A DNA stretch of 5,068 nucleotides from DATKIY01 sp035543875 (lineage in GTDB: Bacteria > Actinomycetota > Actinomycetes > JAHEKZ01), in contig DATKIY010000274.1 of assembly GCA_035543875.1 (NCBI GenBank), forward strand, positions 1 through 5,068, in the 5' to 3' direction. The notes under the pieces were generated by a model. The model saw nothing but the letters and a program-made list of their open reading frames with translations. It ran no database searches and had not been told where the DNA came from. Positions 1-5,068 of this stretch are shown piece after piece. Position 1 is the stretch's first letter. Each line of letters begins with the position of its first letter. The position numbers and the translations under genes are program-made.

Positions 1-1109
1 CTGAAGACCAGCCGGTCTCCACGTCTTGCAAACTGACGGGGAAGGTAGCCGTCTTTGCCGAGAATCGAACCCAGGATCGGAAAACCGTTGAATGCGGTAT
101 TGGCCGCCAGTACGAGGATCGCGACGGTGAAAGCTTGGAACAGATAGAAAAGGAGCGAGCTTCCACCGAAGACCGCGGCCGCTAACTGCGCAACGACTGT
201 CGGCTGCACGTAACCCGATGGAGCTCCAACCAGGTCACTCACCTGGTGTGCGACGTGTACATGCGAGATCAGAGCCAGAGCGGTTATCCCCACAAATAAC
301 GAGATCGAGAGCACCCCCATCACGAGCAACGTCGCGGAGGCGTTGGAACTTTTGGGCGCGCGAAAGTTCGGAACACCGTTGCTCACCGCCTCAACTCCGG
401 TCAGCGCAGTACAACCCGAGGCAAAGGCACGCATCAGCAAAGCGACCAGGAGCAAACCCGTGACGGGATCGGTGTGGCTGAGCCCAAAACTCGCCGACGC
501 AGCGACTGGCGCATCACCAATGACCACCCGAATCAATCCTGTCACGACCAACACCATTGCCATCACGACAAATCCGTAAGTTGGCAGCGCAAATAGGGTG
601 CCCGACTCCTTCACTCCTCGGAGGTTGATGAGGGCAAGTCCTGTGACAACGAGCAGACAGATAAGGACCGCATGGGGAGCCAAGCTTGGAATCGCCGACG
701 TCAGGTTCGCGACACCAGCCGCGACGCTGACCGCAACCGTCAGCACATAGTCCACCAGGAGGGCGCTGGCAGCCGTCAATGCGGCGTTCTGACCCAGGTT
801 AGCTCGGCTCACAGCGTATGCCCCGCCACCGTTGGGGTAGGCGTGACAGGTTTGCCGGTAGGAGGCGATGACGACGATCATTAGCAGCACAACGAAGGCG
901 GCTACCCAGCCGGTCAGGTACAAAGCAGCAACGCCGGCTAAGCCAACGACGAGCAGGATCTCCTCGGTTGCATACGCCACCGAGGAGATTGGGTCGCTGC
1001 AAAAGACAGGTAGCGCTAGGCGCTTGGGAAGCAAGGTGTTGTGCTCTTCAGCGTCGGCCAACGGCCGACCAACCAGGAGCCGTTTGGTTGCGCTACTCAA
1101 AGTGGACAT
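1..1109 (-). CDS. KimA-like APC/KUP-superfamily permease (K+ or amino acid), 3' end cut by window edge
   Basis: I translated this frame by hand. It runs from an ATG at 1107-1109 to base 1 with no stop, giving 369 full codons. It is an integral membrane transporter of the APC superfamily. Seen: a soluble N-terminus ending in LLPKRLALPVF; then SDPISSVAYATEE (residues 38-50) at a broken first helix; helices at about 51-86, SYRQ...YPNGGGAY (83-98); LLVDYVLTVAVS (117-128); FASGCTALTGVEAVSN (229-244); LVLAANTAFNGFP (332-344); and RRGDRLVFS at the cut. About eight membrane segments are visible. From memory of Bacillus KimA (YdaO, about 607 residues, 12 helices plus a cytosolic tail), its K+-site residues D36, Y43, D117 and S125 correspond to D39, Y46, D120 and S128 here, with identical spacing. 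Roughly 240 residues should lie beyond the left edge. The frame stays open upstream to 1193 without a better start. The Shine-Dalgarno is weak: GAGG at 1122-1125, 12 bases from ATG. Many relatives are annotated as amino acid permeases, so the substrate is not settled. Confidence 0.9.
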   Translation of the reverse strand, partial: MSTLSSATKRLLVGRPLADAEEHNTLLPKRLALPVFCSDPISSVAYATEEILLVVGLAGVAALYLTGWVAAFVVLLMIVVIASYRQTCHAYPNGGGAYAVSRANLGQNAALTAASALLVDYVLTVAVSVAAGVANLTSAIPSLAPHAVLICLLVVTGLALINLRGVKESGTLFALPTYGFVVMAMVLVVTGLIRVVIGDAPVAASASFGLSHTDPVTGLLLVALLMRAFASGCTALTGVEAVSNGVPNFRAPKSSNASATLLVMGVLSISLFVGITALALISHVHVAHQVSDLVGAPSGYVQPTVVAQLAAAVFGGSSLLFYLFQAFTVAILVLAANTAFNGFPILGSILGKDGYLPRQFARRGDRLVF

Positions 1110-1223
1110 GCCGCCATTTGACCTCGCCAGACAACGCGAAGCCGGCGCCTCACACGCGTTCCTTACAGCAACAGAACCAAAATTGACGAGTCCTTAACGC
1201 TAGGCACCAGCCTGTCTACCGGC
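1110..1223 (-). other. intergenic gap between sugar operon and KimA-like permease; possible promoter/5' leader
   Basis: This is the only intergenic stretch of note, 114 bases between the TGA of the SIS-domain gene and the ATG of the permease. Such a gap is long compared with the overlapping junctions to its right, so the permease may have its own promoter here. I cannot place -35/-10 boxes with confidence: TANNNT-like hexamers occur, but none has a good partner at 16-18 bases. On the minus strand GAGG (1122-1125) is the likely ribosome-binding site of the permease. No strong hairpin followed by a T-run and no recognisable riboswitch is present. Confidence 0.4.
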
Positions 1224-2273
1224 TCAAGTAGTCTGCGTCACCTTGGACAGCCCAGCCGGTCGGTCAGGATTGCGGCCAGTGGATCGGGAGAGGGCCTCTG
1301 CCAAGAGTTGACCTGAAACAATCAGCGCGATCGGGGCGACCGCCTCGCCCAGATTCGGGCCAGCGATGCTTGACGTAGCCGCAGCTCGAAGGTCGTCGTC
1401 ACCGCCGAGAACGACCACCTCGGCGTCGCGAGCTCGCGCCTCGGCCACCAGAGCACGAAGACCAGGCAAGCTCGGTCCACTGGACGCTGCAGCCACGATC
1501 AGCGGACGATGCGGACCAAAGACGGCCACCGGGCCGTGCTGAAAGTCCGCCTGCGACAAGCCGATGCAGGGAACCGACGTGGTTTCCTCAATCTTGAGCG
1601 CAAGTTCGAGCGCGGTCGGATAGGTGAAGCCGCGACCCGACACACACCATGCTGTTGACGTGCCGTACCTAATCGCCAACGCCTGTGCCTGCTCGGCATG
1701 CCCGAGCATGGTCTTGACCGCATCTGGTGTTTGGTCGATCGCTACGACCATCTCGTGGTAGCGCCGACTGGTAGCCGCGGTCAACGAGGTTGCTAACTCG
1801 GCCAGAGTTAACAGACACGTCGTGTGGCTCTTCGTCGCGGGGACGGCAAGCTCTGCACCGGCATGGGTCACAAGGGCTAAGTCCACGACCTCTGCGAGCG
1901 GGCTGTTGCTTTCGTTGGTGACGGCAATCACTTTGGCACCACAGCCCTTGGCCCAGTCGTTTACTTCGAGCAGCTCCGCGGTGTGTCCGCTTTGCGAGCA
2001 GATGACGACAAGAGTCGACGACAGATCGAGCGATGAGCGATAGAGGGTGGCGATCGACGGCGCGCCCATCGCCGCGGAAATACCCGACACCGCCTCCAAC
2101 AGATAGCGCCCATAGGTGGCAGCCGTGTCCGAGGACCCACGCCCAAACAACAGCACACGATCGGTCGATCGAGCGAGGTCGCGAACTTCACCGTGCAAAG
2201 GGCGAAGGGCATCGATCGTCAACTGCAAGGCTGCCGGCTGCTCCGCGATCTCCTTCGCCATTTGTGACGTCAT
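1224..2273 (-). CDS. double SIS-domain aminosugar-phosphate isomerase/deaminase (GlmS C-half/NagB-II-like)
   Basis: A 349-residue cytosolic protein of two SIS domains, matching the isomerase half of GlmS without its N-terminal glutaminase domain. This architecture is typical of NagB-II glucosamine-6-phosphate deaminases and related AgaS-like enzymes. Seen: MAKEIAEQP at the N-terminus; FGRGSSDTAA (43-52); phosphate-binding SQSGHT (93-98); GAELAVPATKSHTT (139-152); SGRGFTYPTALELALKIEE (212-230); FQHGP (244-248); and RPAGLSKVTQT (338-348). By motif alignment E223, K227, E230, H246 and K344 fall on GlmS E481, K485, E488, H504 and K603, so the sugar-phosphate active site looks complete. Likely reaction: glucosamine 6-phosphate to fructose 6-phosphate plus ammonia, the last step of this operon. 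The ATG overlaps the kinase stop (ATGA), with a minimal AGG (2283-2285) 9 bases upstream, so translation probably depends on coupling. A ketose/aldose isomerase acting on another amino sugar phosphate is the main alternative. Confidence 0.88.
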   Translation of the reverse strand: MTSQMAKEIAEQPAALQLTIDALRPLHGEVRDLARSTDRVLLFGRGSSDTAATYGRYLLEAVSGISAAMGAPSIATLYRSSLDLSSTLVVICSQSGHTAELLEVNDWAKGCGAKVIAVTNESNSPLAEVVDLALVTHAGAELAVPATKSHTTCLLTLAELATSLTAATSRRYHEMVVAIDQTPDAVKTMLGHAEQAQALAIRYGTSTAWCVSGRGFTYPTALELALKIEETTSVPCIGLSQADFQHGPVAVFGPHRPLIVAAASSGPSLPGLRALVAEARARDAEVVVLGGDDDLRAAATSSIAGPNLGEAVAPIALIVSGQLLAEALSRSTGRNPDRPAGLSKVTQTT

Positions 2274-3259
2274 GCCGTACTGCCTAGGTTCTTCCTGAGC
2301 TCATCCAGCGCTGCTGAGACTTCATCCTTCGGAATCGACAGCTCGACAAGTCCGGCCCGCACACATCCGACCACTGGCAGAACATCTAGCACGCCGACTT
2401 TGGCCGTTGGAACTGCTTGACCGACCAGCCGTTCGATGCGCTCGATCAGACGCGAGTTCCCAGCCTGGAGCAGGCCCCCACCGAGAATGAGTTCGGTGTC
2501 CATTTCGACGAGATTCAGCCGACGCATCATGGCTGTCGCCATAGCGGAGACCTCGTCACCTACCCGTTCGATGATGGCCACGGCTGGCGCATCGCCAAGA
2601 CTGGCAGCTTGAAAAACAAGAGGGGGTAGGTCAACCAGGATTTGATCGTCAAGCCGACCCTCATGGATCGAAGCGGCAATCTCCTGTGGGTTTGCGACTT
2701 TGAATCTTTCGCACAGCTTTGAAGTCAATACCGTGGCCGGTCCGCGACCGTCGTTGCCTCGGATGGCGGCTCCGAGGGCGGCCATCCCAACGTCGTAGCC
2801 ACCACCCCAGTCCCCGGACAGCTCGCCGAGTGCCTGGTATCTGCCTATCGTGTTGTCCGGGGCCACGCCGACCGCGTTGAGACCGGCCCCGCACACAACC
2901 GCTACGCCATGCCCTTGCGAACTTCCAGCCAACAGCACGGCGAAGGTGTCGTTAGATACAACCAGTTGATGTGCGATGCCGAGTGGTTCGATGGCACGAC
3001 TCACCTGCTCCTCTTGGTCCGCGCGATCAACTCCTGCGAGGAGGAGTGCGCCAACGTCAACGGCGAATGGGCCGCTCAAGCCGGCCTCGTTGACTGCCGT
3101 CGCAATCAAAGGTTTCAGGACGGAAATAGAGCCGGTAACGCCGAGCGCGTCGGGTGAGCAGCCTGGTCCTCGAACGTGCGCCAATGGCTTACCCATTTGG
3201 TCTGCGATAACAACATCAGTCTTGGAGTTTCCTCCGTCAACTCCAAGAACCGTCTTCAT
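2270..3259 (-). CDS. BadF/BadG/BcrA/BcrD-family amino-sugar kinase (glucosamine or N-acetylglucosamine kinase), CsnK-like
   Basis: A 329-residue cytosolic sugar kinase of the ASKHA fold (BadF/BadG ATPase family, which includes mammalian NAGK, Vibrio GspK and clostridial MurK). Seen: phosphate-1 loop GVDGGNSKTD (6-15) with D8; SNDTFAVLLAG (102-112) with D104 at the usual catalytic aspartate position; glycine-rich VCGAGLNAVG (122-131); the family signature ELSGDWGGGYDVG (146-158); and adenosine-motif LGGGLLQAG (259-267). Length is normal for the family and there is no signal peptide or membrane segment. Likely role: ATP-dependent 6-phosphorylation of an amino sugar, or of the imported disaccharide, inside the cell, linking the ABC importer to the GH4 enzyme and the SIS deaminase. 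The ATG overlaps the GH4 stop by ATGA. I see no real Shine-Dalgarno before it, so it is probably translated by re-initiation. The family is clear; the exact sugar is inferred from the neighbours. Confidence 0.9.
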   Translation of the reverse strand: MKTVLGVDGGNSKTDVVIADQMGKPLAHVRGPGCSPDALGVTGSISVLKPLIATAVNEAGLSGPFAVDVGALLLAGVDRADQEEQVSRAIEPLGIAHQLVVSNDTFAVLLAGSSQGHGVAVVCGAGLNAVGVAPDNTIGRYQALGELSGDWGGGYDVGMAALGAAIRGNDGRGPATVLTSKLCERFKVANPQEIAASIHEGRLDDQILVDLPPLVFQAASLGDAPAVAIIERVGDEVSAMATAMMRRLNLVEMDTELILGGGLLQAGNSRLIERIERLVGQAVPTAKVGVLDVLPVVGCVRAGLVELSIPKDEVSAALDELRKNLGSTA

Positions 3260-4515
3260 GCCCAGTACGCCGGCAGATCATCGATATTCGCAGCAATCAT
3301 GTCGTCGAGCACTGCCGTAGACATTGACCACTCGCCAACCAAGGGGTTCGCGAGCAACGCCCGCAGCGCAACGGACCGATCTCCTGACAATGCCGCCTGC
3401 ACCGTTAGCTGTTCATAGGCGGACACATGTTGAACCAAGCCGAGCATTTCTGGGGCAAGCGGAGCCTGGGCAAGCGGGTGCGCGCCATCGCTATCGATGA
3501 CACACGGCACCTCGACAACGGCGGCATCGGGCAAACCTTCGATTGTTCCGTCGTTTCGCACGTCGACTACCTGGATATCGCCGATGCTATTGATCAGCGA
3601 ACTGAGCAGCTGGGCAGCAGCCTCGCTGTAGTAAGCGCCACCACGCTGTTCGAGCAACTCAGGCTTGGATGACAGCGACGGGTCGGCGTACATCTCCAGC
3701 AAGTCGTGCTCAAGCGCCATGACCTCTTCAGCGCGAGTCGGTCCGCTACGCATATCGGCCAGAGCCTCACTCTGACAGTAGAAATAGTGCAGGTAGTACG
3801 ACGGAATCGCGTCGAGGGTACGTATCAGGTCGACCGGCACGCGAATCTCGTCGGCGAGTTCATCGCCGAACTCTTCGATAATCCTTGGAAGAACTTCGAC
3901 ATCGTCAACCCTCACGGCTCGGATCCACGACAGGTGGTTCAAGCCGACCTGCTCCAGTTCGACGCGCTGCGGCTCCACGCTGAGGAACTGGGCAATTCGG
4001 CGCTGGAACCCAATCGCGACATTGCACAAACCAATTGCCCGGTGGCCACCGTCCAGCAACGCGCGAGTCACGATCCCAACCGGGTTGGTGAAGTCAACAA
4101 TCCACGCGTCCGGCCTAGCTAGCCGTTGGGTCCGTTCGGCGATGTCGAGAACCACAGGCACAGTGCGCAGTGCCTTCATGAAACCGCCAGCACCAGTGGT
4201 CTCCTGGCCGAGACTGGAGTACTTCACCGGGATCGTCTCGTCTTTGTAGCGGGCGGCCTGTCCCCCGACTCTTAGCTGGAGGAGTACCGCGCCTGCTTTA
4301 GAAACAGCCTCATCTAAATCCAGCGTGGTCTCCAAGATTCCTGCCCAACCGGCAGCCTTGGCCATGCGCTGTCCCATCGCCCCGACCACATCAAGCCGCG
4401 ACCGGTTCGTGTCGTGCAAGACAATCTCGGAGATAGGGAGTTCTGGGCGACGAATCAGTCCATCGATTAGCTCAGGTGTGTATGTACTTCCTCCTCCGAT
4501 AACCGCGACCTTCAT
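3256..4515 (-). CDS. glycoside hydrolase family 4, 6-phospho-beta-glycosidase type (CsnH-like)
   Basis: A complete 419-residue GH4 enzyme, the usual family length. GH4 enzymes cleave glycosides by an NAD+- and divalent-metal-dependent oxidation/elimination mechanism rather than ordinary hydrolysis, in the cytosol. Seen: N-terminal Rossmann loop VAVIGGGSTYTPEL (3-16); LRVGG (81-85) and RYKDE (89-93); GQETTGAGGF (103-112); DFTNPVGIVT (141-150); metal-site GLCNVAIG (162-169) with C164 and N165; GLNHLSW (191-197) with H194; the tyrosine-rich PSYYLHYFY (238-246), where the proposed catalytic base Tyr should be Y240 or Y241; and RGGAYYSEAA (291-300). C164 and H194 match BglT C171 and H200 in context. 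Known 6-phospho-beta-glucosidases of the family act on phosphorylated disaccharides, so a phospho-(amino)sugar dimer is the likely substrate. A good GGAG Shine-Dalgarno sits 7 bases before ATG, inside the end of the permease gene, which overlaps by ATGA. Confidence 0.95.
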   Translation of the reverse strand: MKVAVIGGGSTYTPELIDGLIRRPELPISEIVLHDTNRSRLDVVGAMGQRMAKAAGWAGILETTLDLDEAVSKAGAVLLQLRVGGQAARYKDETIPVKYSSLGQETTGAGGFMKALRTVPVVLDIAERTQRLARPDAWIVDFTNPVGIVTRALLDGGHRAIGLCNVAIGFQRRIAQFLSVEPQRVELEQVGLNHLSWIRAVRVDDVEVLPRIIEEFGDELADEIRVPVDLIRTLDAIPSYYLHYFYCQSEALADMRSGPTRAEEVMALEHDLLEMYADPSLSSKPELLEQRGGAYYSEAAAQLLSSLINSIGDIQVVDVRNDGTIEGLPDAAVVEVPCVIDSDGAHPLAQAPLAPEMLGLVQHVSAYEQLTVQAALSGDRSVALRALLANPLVGEWSMSTAVLDDMIAANIDDLPAYWA

Positions 4516-5068
4516 CCCTTTACTCCGGTGAGCGTCACGCCTTCGATGAAGACCCGCTGGGCAAAGAAGAAGATGATGACGACTGGAATCACGAACATGA
4601 GAGACGCTGCCATCTGGATCTCGTAGGCATTTCCTTTGGCAAGCGTCGTGAACTGAGTGAGCCCAACCGCCAAAGTCATATTGGAGTCGCTGTTTCCGGT
4701 ATACAACAGCGGGTTGTAGAAGTCGTTCCAGGCATACAGGAACTGAAATAAGGCAACGGCCGCGATGGCTGGTTTGGCTAAGGGAACCACAACCTTGCGA
4801 AGGATGGTGAACTCACTTGCGCCGTCAATGCGAGCGGCTTCTGACAGCTCCTGCGGAATGGTCATGAAGAACTGACGAAGCAGGAAGATCGTGAAGGCGT
4901 CTCCGAAGAAAGTCGGCACGATCAGCGGCAACAGCGTTCCGATCCAATGCAGCCGGGTAAAAATAATGTACAAAGACACGCTCGTGACCTGCGCCGGCAG
5001 CATCATCGTTGCCAGCACAAGGACAAATGTTGCGTCGCGACCTTTCCACCGCAGCCGAGAAAACGCAT
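4512..5068 (-). CDS. ABC sugar transporter inner-membrane permease, MalG type (CsnG-like), 5' end cut by window edge
   Basis: The last 184 residues of a carbohydrate ABC importer permease of the MalG/binding-protein-dependent transport class. The frame stays open through the right window edge, adding AFSRLRWKGRDATFVL ahead of the GTG at 5016-5018, so that GTG is an internal codon and not a start. About 90-110 N-terminal residues are missing for a normal 270-300-residue protein. Seen: membrane segments ATFVLVLATMMLP, LLPLIVPTFFGDAF, PAIAAVALFQFLYAW and MFVIPVVIIFFFA; and the cytoplasmic EAA coupling loop EAARIDGASEF (4809-4841) followed by a conserved proline-containing stretch ending near 4770, which docks on the ATPase subunit. 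The C-terminus FIEGVTLTGVKG is the standard ending of this class. The partner permease and the solute-binding protein should lie to the right, outside the window. Substrate is inferred from the downstream enzymes, not from this sequence. Confidence 0.95.
   Translation of the reverse strand, partial: AFSRLRWKGRDATFVLVLATMMLPAQVTSVSLYIIFTRLHWIGTLLPLIVPTFFGDAFTIFLLRQFFMTIPQELSEAARIDGASEFTILRKVVVPLAKPAIAAVALFQFLYAWNDFYNPLLYTGNSDSNMTLAVGLTQFTTLAKGNAYEIQMAASLMFVIPVVIIFFFAQRVFIEGVTLTGVKG
4523..4526 (-). promoter_or_regulatory. Shine-Dalgarno of the GH4 gene
   Basis: The minus strand reads GGAG followed by a 7-base spacer (TAAAGGG) and the ATG of the GH4 gene. It lies inside the last codons of the upstream permease. 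This is the strongest ribosome-binding site among the three overlapping junctions, suggesting the GH4 gene can be initiated efficiently. The kinase and SIS genes downstream have poor sites and probably rely on coupling. Confidence 0.7.

Noticed and set aside
5..18. Inverted repeat AGACC-4-GGTCT
   Set aside because: It sits inside the permease coding frame, is only 5 base pairs and is expected by chance at this GC content.
218..1197. Several overlapping 70-110 codon open frames on the plus strand, and a 67-codon minus-strand frame at 799-1002
   Set aside because: They are low-complexity, Arg/Ser/Thr-rich translations opposite to or out of frame with the KimA-like permease, which accounts for nearly all of this region in one continuous frame.
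1110..1223. c-di-AMP (ydaO) riboswitch or DasR-type operator upstream of the permease
   Set aside because: The gap is short and I see neither the conserved riboswitch blocks nor a palindrome resembling the DasR consensus.
1209..1224. Possible terminator hairpin AGCC-8-GGCT after the SIS gene
   Set aside because: The stem is only 4 base pairs with an 8-base loop, overlaps the stop codon and has no T-run.
1224..2273. MurNAc-6-phosphate etherase (MurQ) or complete GlmS
   Set aside because: MurQ has one SIS domain with different motifs. GlmS would need an N-terminal glutaminase domain, but the protein begins directly with the isomerase-domain leader and the upstream frame is the kinase.
3706..4122. 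138-codon open frame on the plus strand
   Set aside because: It lies entirely antisense to the GH4 gene, whose motifs run through the whole region. It shows no recognisable domain, so it is a shadow of GC-rich coding sequence.
5016..5018. GTG as the start of the ABC permease
   Set aside because: The same frame stays open to the window edge and encodes typical family residues (KGRDATFVL) just ahead, so the GTG is internal.
1..5068. A previously undescribed defence, mobile or regulatory system
   Set aside because: Every gene belongs to a recognisable transport or sugar-metabolism family. There are no repeats, toxin-like small genes, integrase or transposase genes, or RNA structures to support such a claim.

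Overview
The window looks like a chromosomal segment of a moderately high-GC bacterium. A few sampled lines give roughly 60% G+C. It is most likely an actinobacterium, judging from the GC, the protein style and a gene order resembling the Streptomyces csnR-K (chitosan oligosaccharide) operon. That assignment is inference; there is no rRNA or other marker gene. All five protein genes lie on the minus strand, so transcription runs from the right edge to the left edge.

Right to centre (5068 down to 1224) is the tail of a sugar-catabolic operon, in transcription order: the end of a MalG-type ABC sugar permease (cut by the right edge); a complete family 4 glycoside hydrolase (NAD/metal-dependent 6-phospho-glycosidase type); a BadF/BadG-type amino-sugar kinase; and a double-SIS-domain protein carrying the catalytic residues of the GlmS isomerase half (NagB-II-like glucosamine-6-phosphate deaminase). 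All three junctions are 4-base ATGA overlaps, so the genes are almost certainly co-transcribed and translationally coupled. The simplest reading is uptake of a short glucosamine or N-acetylglucosamine oligosaccharide (chitosan or chitin fragments), intracellular phosphorylation and cleavage, and entry into glycolysis as fructose 6-phosphate plus ammonia. The order permease, GH4, kinase matches my recollection of csnG-csnH-csnK, with a deaminase added. No deacetylase is present in the window, which slightly favours glucosamine over its acetylated form.

Left (1109 down to 1) is a separate gene for a multi-spanning APC/KUP-superfamily permease. It closely resembles the KimA (YdaO) potassium importer and is often annotated as an amino acid permease. 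It has no stop codon in the window and is cut by the left edge after 369 full codons. A 114-base gap separates it from the sugar operon. I see no convincing terminator or riboswitch there, so it may have its own promoter or be read through.

I found no RNA genes, mobile elements, CRISPR arrays or repeats. No stretch over 300 bases lacks a gene. I do not see a wholly new system; the most interesting point is the PTS-independent kinase + GH4 + deaminase pathway.
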